NCBI GenBank assembly: GCA_028554795.2
Contig: JAPYKE020000279.1
Span: forward strand, 124,001-188,000
Reading direction: 5' to 3'
From: Sinohyriopsis cumingii
Taxonomy: Eukaryota > Mollusca > Bivalvia > Unionida > Unionidae
Length of the DNA: 64,000 bases
Positions 30,931 through 42,879 of this stretch are shown one piece after another. The first letter of the stretch is position 1. Every line of letters starts with the position of its first letter. The position numbers and the translations under genes were made by a program. The notes beneath the pieces were generated by a model. The model did no database searches, was not told the DNA's origin, and saw only the letters and a list, made by a program, of their open reading frames with translations.

Positions 30931-31981
30931 TGACTTCTTTGGCGACTGGATGGTTCTGATACATCATTTTAACTTCCTTCATTTACTGAATATCGCAACT
31001 ACGAATTTTGTCTGGTTTAGTATCACGGAAATAAATTAATTTTCATTGTAATTATTAGCACTTTTTCACATTTTAGTAAAGGGCATGACGCAATTATTTG
31101 TCCTCCAAAAGATAAATTATGGACTAAAATTATCATCTGTCTTCACCAAAGGTATATTATTCAGTTCGTACATTAAATAGGGTCTTCTTCTATGTTTATG
31201 CTGCAGCTCCTTATCTTATTTGGCTGGATGTTTTCATTTCTTCTAAAATAAATGACACACATGTAAAGCCTTGATGTAGTTTCAAACATTACCCACCAGC
31301 CCCACCTCCTTCCTCAAACAGCGTTCAGCTATCGGGTGTATTTCATCTGGATGTTGAAGGATGGAACTTTGCTTTTATGACGAGAAACCCTCTTGTTATA
31401 AAACTTTCCACCTACGTGTTTTATTAAAACCATTTCTATATTTCTTCAGATATCCTACCAAAGTTGTTATAAGCGACAACGACTACTTTCTATCTTTTGT
31501 AAGCACCTGTACTGCATGATAATCAGTTTAAATTATCTTCTTGATACCAAATATTCTATATTGCTCATTTCTTATGAAAGTGGCCTTAAGTTCCAGGATC
31601 AGGTCAGTAAACAATATAAAGTAGCCATCTGGTCTAAATATTATTTGCATTTTGGTAGATTTAGAACAATATTTAATATAGTACATATACATATTTTAAC
31701 ACAGCCGTATAGCAGTGTTGGAGACAAACCAAGATAAGGATACATATTCTCTCTCCAATATTGATGGGATTTGTACCTGCGCACAACGTTATGTGAAGAT
31801 GCATCATTCAATCCTTGGCGACTTTAAAATGCCGACTACAAATCTTCAGTAATTCATTGAAGACGGTATATAACATCATATACTAGAAAAGGGTGCGACG
31901 TCCTAATTACAATAATGTACATTAAGGCTAACCTCAAGTATAAAAAGGATTGATTGATTGATTGATTGTTTGTTTTTTAAC

Positions 31982-32013
31982 GGCGCATCAGCACTGTTAG
32001 GCTATTTAGCGCC
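31982..32013 (-). promoter_or_regulatory. LINE 3' hairpin, unit 3
   Basis: Both five-base stem arms are intact. Confidence 0.7.
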
Positions 32014-32229
32014 AAACAAAGTGTTATTTGTATAATCTTTTAAAACTTATTAAAGGTCCTATATCGACCAGCGATATAAAAGAACAAATGGTTGAAATTA
32101 AAAACGGTAAGATGGTAAGGGTGCAAAATAAAGCTTCCCGATCAACGGGAAATGTAGAAAAGATGAATAAGTATTAAAATGGGACGGTATATATATTGCA
32201 TAAAACTGCACAAGGTGATAGCATAAAAG

Positions 32230-33099
32230 TCAGAGTTTAGAGTAAATATTTACGGCTTTCAGGAACTCTATAATACGAGTGATGTTTACAGTATCAAAAA
32301 GTTCTTTCATGCCATGCACTTTGTAATAACGATCGCGCGTAGGTTGTAGGTCAAAGCACTCTATCATAAAGTGCTTGACAGTGAATGGTTCATTGCAAGA
32401 AACGCACTCTGGTGGGTCTTCACCTTTTAGTATGTGGGTGTGGGTGATAGAAGTATGACCAATTCGGATTCTTGCTATGACTATCTCCTCCCTACGAATG
32501 GTTCTGTAGGAAGGAGTCCATTCTCCTAGAGTTGGCTTGATTGCATGAAGTTTGTTATTCACGGCATCATTCCATGATGCCTGCCACTTCTGACGAAAGA
32601 ACTTTCTGATACAAGGTTTAAAATCAGTATATGGTATTTTAAAATCAGATGGTTCTTGAGTAAGGGCCATTTTAGCAGCGCGATCTGCTTTACCTTTAAT
32701 GCCAATGTGGCTAGGTAACCAACAGTATATTATATTGTGGGAGACACTCAGCTCGGCATCTTTGAAGAGTATGTTTTTTAATAATGGGTTCTCCAGTTTT
32801 CTATTGTGTAGTGACTGGAGTCCTGATAGCGAATCGGAGAATATGATACTGTTTAAAATATGTTTCTTTTCTATATGTTGCAGAGCAAGGTCTATTGCTC
32901 TGATTTCGGCTGTAAAAATTGATGCTCCATTTGGTAAACGAACTTGCGTTGTATGATTTCCACAAACAAAGGCTGCAGCAACCTTTTCCTCATCCTTTGA
33001 TCCTTCAGTGTAAATTCTGGTGTAGTTTTTAAATTCGGTGAGGAGTTCATCGTAAGAGTTGTGGAAGATAGAAGGGTTTGTTTCGGATTTTTTTTCCAT
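32230..33099 (-). CDS. LINE ORF2 RNase H part, unit 3 (short motif)
   Basis: This 289-codon frame is the same as in unit 1, with the Asn-Glu pair absent from the GNEKAD motif. Confidence 0.9.
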   Translation of the reverse strand: MEKKSETNPSIFHNSYDELLTEFKNYTRIYTEGSKDEEKVAAAFVCGNHTTQVRLPNGASIFTAEIRAIDLALQHIEKKHILNSIIFSDSLSGLQSLHNRKLENPLLKNILFKDAELSVSHNIIYCWLPSHIGIKGKADRAAKMALTQEPSDFKIPYTDFKPCIRKFFRQKWQASWNDAVNNKLHAIKPTLGEWTPSYRTIRREEIVIARIRIGHTSITHTHILKGEDPPECVSCNEPFTVKHFMIECFDLQPTRDRYYKVHGMKELFDTVNITRIIEFLKAVNIYSKL

Positions 33100-33183
33100 C
33101 GTGTAGCGTAAAACGTACTTTTGGTTGTTTAATTAGCCAGGGTGGTGTTTCGGAGATGGATGTTTTTTGAATTTTAGAAAGAT

Positions 33184-34572
33184 CTATATTTGTAGTGTCA
33201 AGGCTGGATGATATTCTAATGCCAAAGGAAGGTATGGCGTTTGGTTTATTTTCGTATAAAGTTTTGTATTTGGTTGAAAAACAGCCGAGAAAGCAGGATT
33301 CAGAGGGTTTGATTTTAATTTGAGAGCATACTGTGCGGAAAGCATTTCTCTACGATGCGATAACGGTGGTTCATTCGCCTCAGCTAGAAGGCTTTCACAC
33401 GGGGATGTTTTAAATGCTCCCAGAGCCAGTCTTATTCCCTGATGATGAATTGGATCAAGCATTTTAAGATACGATTTTCTGGCTGAACCATACACAACGC
33501 AACCATAGTCCAGTTTGGAGCGAATAAACGTTCTGTATAAATTTAGGATGACTTTTCTATCAGCACCCCAGTCAGTGTGCGCTACTACTTTAAGTAGGTT
33601 AAGTGCTTTTAAGCATTTAGCTTTTAAGTTCTTTAGGTGTGGAATAAAGGTCAGTTTTCTGTCAAAGATTATACCTAATAATTTGGTTTCCTCAACAACT
33701 GGAATAGGTGTTCCATCCAGCGTGAGGTTCGGTTCATCGTGATGTTTTCGTAACTGACAGAAATGCATGCATACAGTTTTTAATTTCGAGAATTTGAAAC
33801 CGTTTGCATTGGCCCAATTTTGAATTTTGTTTATATTTTGCTGCAGTTGTCTTTCAATTGTATGCATGTGCTTTGACCGATAACATATTAGAAAATCATC
33901 AACGTATAAAGAGCAATCCACACCAGGAGTCAAACACTTGGTGATGCTATTAAGTTTGATGTTAAAGAGCGTCACAGATAAAATACTGCCCTGGGGCACA
34001 CCCATCTCTTGCTCGTGCAGATCGGAGAGGGTAGAGCCCACTCGTACTTTGAATTCTCTGTCTGAGAGGAAGTTGGATATGAAAGAGGGCAGACGGCCTT
34101 TTCGACCTAGATCGTTCAGGTCATTTAGTATCCCGTACTTCCATGTCGTGTCATAGGCCTTTTCTAAATCAAAGAAAACCGCTACTAAATGTTCTTTCTT
34201 AATAAATGCATCGCGAATAAATGTTTCCAGTCTAACCAGATGATCATTGGTGCTCCGGCCATATCGAAAGCCACTTTGGAAAGGAGATATTAAATTGTTA
34301 GTTTCCAAATACCAGACAAGCCGAGAACTGATCATTCGTTCCATTGTTTTGCACACACAGCTTGTGAGTGCAATTGGTCGATAGCTGTTGGGGTCTTCGC
34401 TATCTTTACCGGGTTTGGGGACTGGTATTACAGTTGCTTCTTTCCAGATTTTTGGTACATTACCAGTAATCCATAAATCATTGAAGAGTTTCAAAAGAGA
34501 TGTTAAAGATGATTCTGGAAGGTGTTTCAAAAACTGGTAATGTATTTCGTCAGGCCCAAGCGGAAGTATCAT
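33184..34572 (-). CDS. LINE reverse transcriptase, unit 3
   Basis: This 462-codon frame has the same sequence and the same out-of-frame tail as in unit 1. Confidence 0.92.
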   Translation of the reverse strand: MILPLGPDEIHYQFLKHLPESSLTSLLKLFNDLWITGNVPKIWKEATVIPVPKPGKDSEDPNSYRPIALTSCVCKTMERMISSRLVWYLETNNLISPFQSGFRYGRSTNDHLVRLETFIRDAFIKKEHLVAVFFDLEKAYDTTWKYGILNDLNDLGRKGRLPSFISNFLSDREFKVRVGSTLSDLHEQEMGVPQGSILSVTLFNIKLNSITKCLTPGVDCSLYVDDFLICYRSKHMHTIERQLQQNINKIQNWANANGFKFSKLKTVCMHFCQLRKHHDEPNLTLDGTPIPVVEETKLLGIIFDRKLTFIPHLKNLKAKCLKALNLLKVVAHTDWGADRKVILNLYRTFIRSKLDYGCVVYGSARKSYLKMLDPIHHQGIRLALGAFKTSPCESLLAEANEPPLSHRREMLSAQYALKLKSNPLNPAFSAVFQPNTKLYTKINQTPYLPLALEYHPALTLQI

Positions 34573-35038
34573 GGGCCTTATCTAAAGCCTCCCTAAGCTC
34601 CGATAGTGAGAACAATTGATTATAACTTTCCGAGTTGTTGGATGTGAATTTTAAACGTGACTTTTCTTTTTGAGTTTTAAGTTTTCGGAAGGCTTCTGAA
34701 TAATTAGATGATGAGGAATTTTTCGAGAAACTGTCAGCAAGAATATTTGCAATGTCACGTTTTGAACTAAAGTTGTTATTGTTCAGTGTCAGATGTCGGA
34801 GAGGGTTTTGTTTTCTCTTTCCGTTTATTTTGCGTATAGTGTCCCAAACTTTCTTAACAGAGGAACGAGAGTTTAAAGAAGAAACATATTTCTTCCATGA
34901 TGCTCTTTTACTTTCTTTGATTGTGCGGCGAGCTTTGGCCCGGACAATGCGATATATATTTAAGTTTTCGGGCGTCGGGTGATTATTGAATTTTTTTAAT
35001 GCTTCTCGGCGTTGCAGTATGGCTTCCTTACAATTCCT
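34550..35038 (-). pseudogene. LINE ORF2 connector, unit 3
   Basis: This connector is the same as in unit 1 and carries both flanking frame breaks. Confidence 0.85.
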
Positions 35039-35906
35039 TAGTGAGCCAAGGTTTTAGGGTTCTTATACAGTTTGTTGAGGACTTGGGGATAGATTCTTCT
35101 GCAATGGCGGTTAAAATAGATGTAAAATGCTGAATGGGATCGTTAACATTGAAAACTGTATCCTCATTCAGCCTAGTTTTACAGAGTGTTTCGAACTTGG
35201 CCCAGTCGGCCTTCTTTAAATTCCATTGTGGAATTACTTCATCAATTGTAGAGTTATGATTTACAAGGGAGATTGGGAAGTGATCGCTGCTGTGAAGGTC
35301 ATCAGCGACCTTCCATTCATAGTCCAAAAGCAGCGAAGGAGAACAAATTGTGAAATCGATGCATGTGTATGTACCCGTGCCTGGGTGTAAATATGTAGGT
35401 GTTTTGGTATTATATAGACACAGATCGTGTCTAGAAATAAGGTCTTCAACTTTGTGAGCTCTGTCACTTATATGATTCGATCCCCATAAAATGTTATGGG
35501 CATTAAAATCCCCGAGTAAAACAAATGGCGCGGGAAGCTGTTGAACAAGGTCGTCTAATTCGTTTGGTACTAGGTTAGTGTTTGGTGGTAAGTAAATAGA
35601 GCAAAATGTAATCACTCGATGTAGAGTGACGCTTACAGCAATGGCTTGTAAATTGGTATTTAAATGAATGAAGCTATGAGGAGCTCTGTTGTTCACAATA
35701 ACAGAAACTCCTCCTGATGCCCTATCAACATTTGGAGAGCAGGTGTTAAACAGGGAGTAGTTTTTAAATGTGATATTGTCCGTATCTTTCAAGAATGTTT
35801 CTTGAAGGCATAGTACCGCAGGATCATGTTCGTTTAAAAGCAGGAGAATATCATTGTAATTTGCTTTAAGTCCTCGACAATTCCATTGTATGATAGTGTT
35901 TTTCAT
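35028..35906 (-). CDS. LINE APE-type endonuclease, unit 3
   Basis: This copy is identical to unit 1 in the protein, with a complete active site. Confidence 0.92.
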   Translation of the reverse strand: MKNTIIQWNCRGLKANYNDILLLLNEHDPAVLCLQETFLKDTDNITFKNYSLFNTCSPNVDRASGGVSVIVNNRAPHSFIHLNTNLQAIAVSVTLHRVITFCSIYLPPNTNLVPNELDDLVQQLPAPFVLLGDFNAHNILWGSNHISDRAHKVEDLISRHDLCLYNTKTPTYLHPGTGTYTCIDFTICSPSLLLDYEWKVADDLHSSDHFPISLVNHNSTIDEVIPQWNLKKADWAKFETLCKTRLNEDTVFNVNDPIQHFTSILTAIAEESIPKSSTNCIRTLKPWLTKEL

Positions 35907-35968
35907 TATAAATTTAAATGAAAGATTGTGGAGCTAGGTTAGACCTTTCGCAGAGGGAATTTGTTTTG

Positions 35969-36277
35969 TTATTTATCTGGAGGAAGTACGGGGGTGAATT
36001 TTTTGTTTGTAGGTCTGGCGTTCCCTTGAGCGCATGGAGCAGATTCTTCTGCATCCATGCTCTCAATGTCTCCAAACCTGTTATAAAGTTTGATGGGGTC
36101 ATCGGACCCCTTTTGTTGCCTGTTTCCATGAGATTTATTTTTGTTTTTTGGTGATTTAGGTTGCTGGGTATTGCTGAATGTAGTTTGTGTAGATGCCGTG
36201 TTTCTCTGTGATTGGTAATGAGGGGTGTTTGAGCTTGGTGTTGAATCGGGTGCTTCTGTTTGATGGTTCCCTTGCTG
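35969..36277 (-). pseudogene. LINE ORF1 C-terminal remnant, unit 3
   Basis: This remnant is the same as in unit 1 apart from the silent change near 36104 (a Ser codon). Confidence 0.7.
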
Positions 36278-36361
36278 TCACTTCATTCAAAGGGTGTTGG
36301 AACTCTATTCATCACCATGGACACATTCAGAGTGTACCTTTTCATCAGAGAGAATGCAGTT

Positions 36362-36390
36362 ATAATAATAATAATAATAATAATAATAAT
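36362..36390. repeat. (TAA)n microsatellite, unit 3
   Basis: The length is the same as in unit 1. Confidence 0.95.
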
Positions 36391-36476
36391 TAGAACTTTG
36401 TATAGCGCCTCATCTTTAGAAGCTCTAAGCGCTTTACAATATTAGACAACACCTATAAGATAAAAAAAACATATAA

Positions 36477-36772
36477 TGAAATGATTACAAAAACAAACAC
36501 CATGAAATTAGAAAACATAAAAAACATGCTGAAAATATATAAGGTAGGAAACATTATTAGGCTTTAAGTTTGTTCTTGCAGTCGAAAGAAGTGAGTTTCG
36601 AGAGCACTCTTGAATGGGGTCATTAATGAAATGATTACAAAAACAAACACCATGAAATTAGAAAACATAAAAAACATGCTGAAAATATTTAAGGTAGGAA
36701 ACATTATTAGGCTTTAAGTTTGTTCTTGCAGTCGAAATAAGTGAGTTTTGAGAGCACTCTTGAATGGGATCA
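36477..36772. repeat. 150-bp tandem duplication, unit 3
   Basis: This is the same as unit 1 with one more substitution in the first copy (near 36618). Confidence 0.93.
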
Positions 36773-38607
36773 CTGTGTCTTTGTGTCTAAGTTCAGTGGG
36801 CAATTCATTCGACGTTGCTGGGCCCTGGTATGCAAAAGAACGCTGTCCATATGTCTTTGTTTTCAAAGTGGGAATAATGAGTATAAATTATTTAGTTATA
36901 AATATTTTGTAAGGATCAAATAGACCGCACACAACAACTCCTTCGTAAATGGGTTAGAATTCTCGACCACCGGCATCTAGGTAGAATAAGAGATTTGATT
37001 ATTGTGACAGTGGGCAAAAATATATAAAGTATGCTAAATAATGTACTCAGAGAATTTCCTTCTATTGAGTGTTGTTCACGTTAACGCCGTTATCGATCGA
37101 TACACTGATTTTGATTTTGGTATTATTTATATTTTTCTGTGCATATAGCCATATAAAAATTCGTTACATGTGAAAAGTGATGATATTTAGTGCGTGTAGA
37201 CAATTTTGAATGATATGAAAGTCCAAGAGATGGAAGCTTACTAAAACAAGGTTAAGTAGATTGAGTTTATGACATGAATCGTTTCTCATTTAGTTGCATC
37301 TCAGTTAGTGATAACGAATATCTTAAGCTGACTATAGTCGTATGACATGAACTGACTGGACATTCCTTTCCACTGCCATTTGTTTTTCTTCAGGTTGAAA
37401 CAATAGATGCATTAATTGAGAAAAGGAAGGAATGATTGTAATTTATAAAAGGAAATATAAATGCATTGATTCCGGTTTAATAATAAATTAGTGATGTATA
37501 TGTTCTTTTAAATGGTAATACAGACAAATGCAGTATAGTTGTTATACAAATAGTAATTAAATATATTTAATAGATCAAAAGATCAAAATGAGCATTTCAA
37601 TATTTCTTATTCCCATACCAAAAAGCGAAATTTTTTAGAATGTTTTTGGAAGTAAGCAAAGGGCTTCGAATCTCATTGATCAGACAGTATTTGTAGCTAA
37701 AAGCAGGTAGAAATTAGACAAATTTTGAACTTTGAAATGTGATGGTATTGGGTCAACAATTTGGCCTCATTACTATCTCAGTGATTCCTATGTCTTTTTT
37801 TTCAATCCACAATGCCTAACAAGAAACTTAGATAACTAGGCGCTGAAATCGGTTTACTCTCTCTCTCTCTTTCTCCTCCGTGTGCTGAACGCACCCATAC
37901 CTTCTAAGACTAAAAATTCACTCTAGCTTTGAGTTTTTGTACAGTTCCTTTGTATATGGCGCTTCGAACTGTTCTTAGATATCAAACAAATACTTACAAA
38001 ATTACCCGTGTGAAATATAAAATAACCGCATTGTTGACGGATAAATTTAAGAGGACAAGCGGAATACCATTGATGCACCTTCTGCTGTTAATCCATTTTT
38101 GTTCATCGTATTTCGTCATTACTGCCATTCATAAGTTGCATACATTTGGTCCATTATATCAATCAATAGTCAGATCTTTCATACTAAGCAAAAAAGTAGG
38201 ATATGTTTCCAGAGTAACGTCGAAAATTAGCACTGTCTGAATCAACATGCAAAACAAGCCGCAATCAAGCTGAAATATGAATCAAAGGCTTTTTATGGTA
38301 CAGTTTAATAAGGACATTTCTTAATTTTCGCCAACCCAAAAGTGTGCCGCACTAAGTTTTCAACGTTATAGTACATCATAAATATAGTGAATATTTACGA
38401 GAATTTGAAGTAGTTAGTTTTAAGATAGACATACTGATACATATTGGAGTAGTAGCACTCTGGCGACAACAATGACGCTCGGGCGACAATGGGAACTAAC
38501 ATTACGCCTCTAGTTTGAAAACTAACACTCCCTCGTCAATTTAACATGAACCATACGTTTAACATTAGTATGACATTCTGACCTCAAGGGAAAGGATAAT
38601 GTTGAAC

Positions 38608-39524
38608 ATGTCCATGTGTTAAATGAGCATCAGTATTTACAAAGGGGAAATGCAATGTTCAAACCACGTCTACTAACCAATGCAAACTTTTGACTGAGCA
38701 ACATACATTCATCTTCTGAGTCACACCAACATTTACTAACCATCACGCCGCTTAAACTCACCAGCACCTAATCTCCACTTGAACAACACATACTCACGAA
38801 CATGCCGTTTTGGTTGCCCAAACCCAAACTTATTAATAAACGACAAAGCAATGGGATGCTAACACATACACACAACCATCCATGAAAGGGTAGAAATGAT
38901 CATGCACACACATCAACAGAAGCAGCCATGAATAGCAGTACTGCTCATATACTGTATATAGAAACATATTTAATTACTATCGTACATCTAGTGAAAGGAA
39001 AGAAATATGTAGGAGTGCTTTCATATATATACAAAGTTACTAATATATCTCTAAAGGGTAAGATTATCCATTCACTATGCACACAAACTTGCTACCACAC
39101 TAAAGGCAACGGGCACTCATACACAAAACACATATAGTTATATCCTGATTTGAGTGGGACGTCGTTTAGGCCACCAAGTTAATAGTAATTCCTACGCATT
39201 ATTTGTCCTACATAAAACCCACCTTGGATAAGAAAAGAACATATTTAGAAGGAACTGACATGGCCGTTCTGAAGTATTGGTTGCATCAAAATCAATGAAA
39301 GATATCCAGTATTCGACAGCAGTGTCTTGGTATTTAATCGGAACTATACAGTATTGTGCTGACATGCTATTACACCGAATGCATACAGACATACATAATG
39401 ATTGTAGAGAATTATGTCACCAACAGAAAACGTAGTACTTAAACAAATGACCCCAAACTTAGATAATCTGATTATAAGAGGTAATTCTGGAGTTGTTTAA
39501 TACATTTCGAGTATCCATAGTCGA
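38608..39524. repeat. Direct repeat A, unit 3 (mosaic)
   Basis: This copy carries A'-type bases at the sites near 39011, 39113, 39189 and the adjacent pair near 39259-39262, but A-type bases at the other diagnostic sites. The last patch, which matches A' at both bases, occurs in no other A copy and looks like a short gene-conversion tract. Confidence 0.95.
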
Positions 39525-42259
39525 CTCCATGGACTGCTTGAGGGCCGAATGAGGCCTTGCTCTAGCATTTCATCCAATATTGCTTTTACCTCTTTCCGTT
39601 GCGCGAAAGGTATTCTATATGGCCGTTGTTTAATTGGTGTCTCCGAAGTTGTCTTTATACTGTGAGTTAAGATGTTTGTTCGACCAGGCCTAGTTGTTAG
39701 AACATCCTGAAATTCATTGCAAAGATTTCTAATATCCTCTCGTTGGTCTTTTGTCAAGTTTACCCCCAGCTTAACGCCAGCATCACCTTCACCTGCTCTT
39801 GGAGGAAAGTCAATATCCACACCATCGTTCTCGTCTGCCTTCGTCGCCAGCAGCACAGCACGCTTGTATCCACGCAGCAAGTTTATATGATAGGTAACTG
39901 TACCGCGCCTACCGGGTACAGATACCTGGTAGTTAACATCGTTTACCTTCCGGACCACACGATAAGGTCCCTGCCATTGTGCCTTCATCTTGGACGAACT
40001 TGATGGCAAGAGAATGAGGACTTCATCTCCAGGACTGAATTCTCGTGTTTTCGTGTGACGATCATACAGTGCCTTGATTTTCTTTTGGCGATCCAACAGA
40101 TTATCTTTGACAAGAGCCCCGATGTCAGCCAACTTCTCACGCATTTTCACAACATTCTCCACAGTTGACTTCCTTACATCTTCCTCTCCTGTAAACAAGC
40201 CTTGTAAAATCTGCATTGGCCCCCTAACTGGCCAACCATACATCTCTAAGGGTGCAAATCCAGTTTCCTCATGTGGGACTTCGCGGTATGCAAACAACAA
40301 AAATGGCAACATCTCATCCCATTCATTCTTGTTGTCTATACAGAACTTCCGCAACATTGACTTCAAGGTCCCGTTAAAACGTTCTACTTTTCCATTTGCT
40401 TGCGGGTGATACGGCGTTGTTGTAACTCCACGAATACCCACTAGTTCATACAGCTGTTTCAATAAGGTGCTAGTGAAGTTGGTCCCTTTGTCTGTTAATA
40501 TGACCCTTGGAAAACCAACACGGCTAAACAGCTCAATCAGTGCTCTAGCTACATTAGTTGCCTCCATATCCTTCAAAGGAAAAGCTTCGGGATACCTCGT
40601 TGCATCATCAACAACCGTCAGAATGTATTTGCGTCCAGACTTCGTTCTAGATAACGGTCCAACAATATCCATTGCAATTTTTGAGAACGGTTCTGTTATC
40701 ACCGGTGGGCATACCAGTGGTGCTTTCTCACCTGCAGTCTGTTTTGCTGTCATCTGGCATTCATGACACGATGTACAATATCTTTTTACATCGGAAAACA
40801 TTCCAGGCCAAAAGAACGATTGGAGAATCCTCTCTTTTGTTTTCTCCAAACCCAGGTGACCTGCAAGGGGTCGATCATGTGCCAGCTCCATTACCATTTT
40901 CCGTAATCCTGCTGGTACAACTATTTGCTCCCCTCCATGTGAACCATCACCAGATTGCCATTTCCGTCGCAAAATATCATTCTCCCAGAAGAATGCCATT
41001 GGCTCCTCCTCAGCCTCTTCACGAGTAGCAAAGGACTTCTCTCTAATACTTTGCAGTGAAATATCCGCAATCTGTAGTTTCGACAACATGTCCGCATTCA
41101 TTGCTGAAAGTTCGTCAACTTCAATGTCATCACGCTGATCAGGATCTTCTGTCTCGATGCTGTTGTTGACAAAGTCATTCTTACCCTCATGCTCACATTG
41201 ATCAGTATTTTCCACAGCCCTCTCATCGTCGAGTCCTTTTAACATCGACCTCGTAACAACAAATGACCCTTTCTTGCTAAGTATATCCATCCCCAATAGG
41301 GCTTCAGCGGCTAGATTTGAAACAAGACCCACTTGCGCTGGTCCCTTATAATATGTAGTGTCGATATTTACCACAGCCAACTGTGCGGTAAATGGCTGAC
41401 CCACTGCTGTGTATAACTTAACCTTGTGCCCCTCCAGCTTGCAACTCTCATCAACAAGATCTTCTCTTATCAAGGCCATATCTGATCCAGTGTCCTTCAC
41501 AAACATGATCTCGCGCCCATTCACACATCCTGTTTCTGAAATAAACTTTTCACCAATTGTTGGCTTAACAAAACAAGTTGCCGGATTGCCACGATATTTC
41601 ATGTCATCTGTTGGACAATACCTTGCAATATGTCCCCATTGTTTGCATCGATAACATTGCCTATTCTTCTGCTTGGACTGGTCTTTTATCGATGTTAGTT
41701 TTGCTTGCTGCTGTAAGTTCTGACAATTCATCTTGTTACTATTTACATTTATATTTTGATGAAACTTAATCCGCTGCCCTTGCTGTTGTAAATTTGTGGG
41801 AATATAATCTTCCGCGGCCTCTACGACTGGACTAGAGCCCTTGTTCCTCCTAATCCACTGTGCTTGATCTTGTGGCAAGGCTTTCAAGAAAAATTCCTCA
41901 CGAAGACAAATAACTGGGTCATGATCTTCCAAGAAACGCTTTATGTGCTGATCAATCCTGGCTATCAGACCACGATACGTCTCAGTGCTTTCCTTCTTCA
42001 TGCTCAACAGTGCCGTGAAATGTTCATGCGGTCTCTTTCCAAAACGATCAATCAGTCCTTTCCTGAGTTCCAGGTAATCACCACAAGCTTGAGTTGCAAC
42101 ATATCTAGCCTCCCCTGTCAACAGAGTTCTTAGCTGTAATACTTTCAACTCGTCAGACCAATTGGCATGTTTTGCAATTGATTCAAACTCTGCCAGGAAA
42201 GTCACAATATCCTCTCCTCGTTCATGGTCATATGCATGTAGCTTTACTTTTAATGGCAT
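39497..42259 (-). CDS. Gypsy fossil Gag-protease-integrase frame, unit 3
   Basis: This 920-codon frame is nearly identical to unit 1. It belongs to an incomplete element. Confidence 0.92.
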   Translation of the reverse strand: MPLKVKLHAYDHERGEDIVTFLAEFESIAKHANWSDELKVLQLRTLLTGEARYVATQACGDYLELRKGLIDRFGKRPHEHFTALLSMKKESTETYRGLIARIDQHIKRFLEDHDPVICLREEFFLKALPQDQAQWIRRNKGSSPVVEAAEDYIPTNLQQQGQRIKFHQNINVNSNKMNCQNLQQQAKLTSIKDQSKQKNRQCYRCKQWGHIARYCPTDDMKYRGNPATCFVKPTIGEKFISETGCVNGREIMFVKDTGSDMALIREDLVDESCKLEGHKVKLYTAVGQPFTAQLAVVNIDTTYYKGPAQVGLVSNLAAEALLGMDILSKKGSFVVTRSMLKGLDDERAVENTDQCEHEGKNDFVNNSIETEDPDQRDDIEVDELSAMNADMLSKLQIADISLQSIREKSFATREEAEEEPMAFFWENDILRRKWQSGDGSHGGEQIVVPAGLRKMVMELAHDRPLAGHLGLEKTKERILQSFFWPGMFSDVKRYCTSCHECQMTAKQTAGEKAPLVCPPVITEPFSKIAMDIVGPLSRTKSGRKYILTVVDDATRYPEAFPLKDMEATNVARALIELFSRVGFPRVILTDKGTNFTSTLLKQLYELVGIRGVTTTPYHPQANGKVERFNGTLKSMLRKFCIDNKNEWDEMLPFLLFAYREVPHEETGFAPLEMYGWPVRGPMQILQGLFTGEEDVRKSTVENVVKMREKLADIGALVKDNLLDRQKKIKALYDRHTKTREFSPGDEVLILLPSSSSKMKAQWQGPYRVVRKVNDVNYQVSVPGRRGTVTYHINLLRGYKRAVLLATKADENDGVDIDFPPRAGEGDAGVKLGVNLTKDQREDIRNLCNEFQDVLTTRPGRTNILTHSIKTTSETPIKQRPYRIPFAQRKEVKAILDEMLEQGLIRPSSSPWSRLWILEMY

Positions 42260-42268
42260 TGAAGATGT

Positions 42269-42592
42269 TTATTCAGTCGTGTTTTCTTGACGTTTTACTT
42301 TTTCTAACTCAATTTCCAAACGCTTCATTTCTAATCTTAATTTCTTTCTTTCCGTTTCCCATTCAAACTCCTGTCTTAATTCAAATTCTCTTTCATTTTT
42401 CTTTGCGCTAGTTTTTCGCTTTGTTTCCTTGGGTGGTTGCATGTGCTCAAGGTTAAGTTCCTCTTCATACTCCATAACTTCATTATCTGTAAATTCCATC
42501 AAATTCTGTGCTGCCGCTTTTCTTCGTGGTCGTCCTGAAGCAACCGTGGCTCCCTCAACTTCGACATCATCAGCAACCGACATAATGACCAA
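42269..42592 (-). CDS. Gypsy fossil Gag N-terminal coiled-coil frame, unit 3
   Basis: This frame is the same as in unit 1. Confidence 0.75.
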   Translation of the reverse strand: MVIMSVADDVEVEGATVASGRPRRKAAAQNLMEFTDNEVMEYEEELNLEHMQPPKETKRKTSAKKNEREFELRQEFEWETERKKLRLEMKRLEIELEKVKRQENTTE

Positions 42593-42879
42593 CTATATGT
42601 ACGTACTGTAAGTTCTATCACTGTATTCACAGCCACTGGACTAGCTTTAATTATCTACGAGTTTCTGGGCTTACACGTGTACACTCGTTACAGTGATACA
42701 CACTTTGCACTTAGCAATTAACAACTGTACGTTATACACACAGTACAACCAGTCACTGCTAATATCACAGATTCACTGAATTCACAGCTTTCAGAATTGT
42801 CAAACACAATTCCAACGTATTGAAAAAAATTCCAAATAATTCACACAGGATTTTGGAATCCGTACCGCTGCCACCAAAA

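Larger units (their letters stand above)
31948..36361 (-). mobile_element. I/Nimb-like LINE, unit 3
   Basis: This copy has the same frame structure as in units 1 and 2. It carries private substitutions near 32118 (3' untranslated part) and near 36104, the latter silent in the ORF1 tail frame. Confidence 0.93.
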
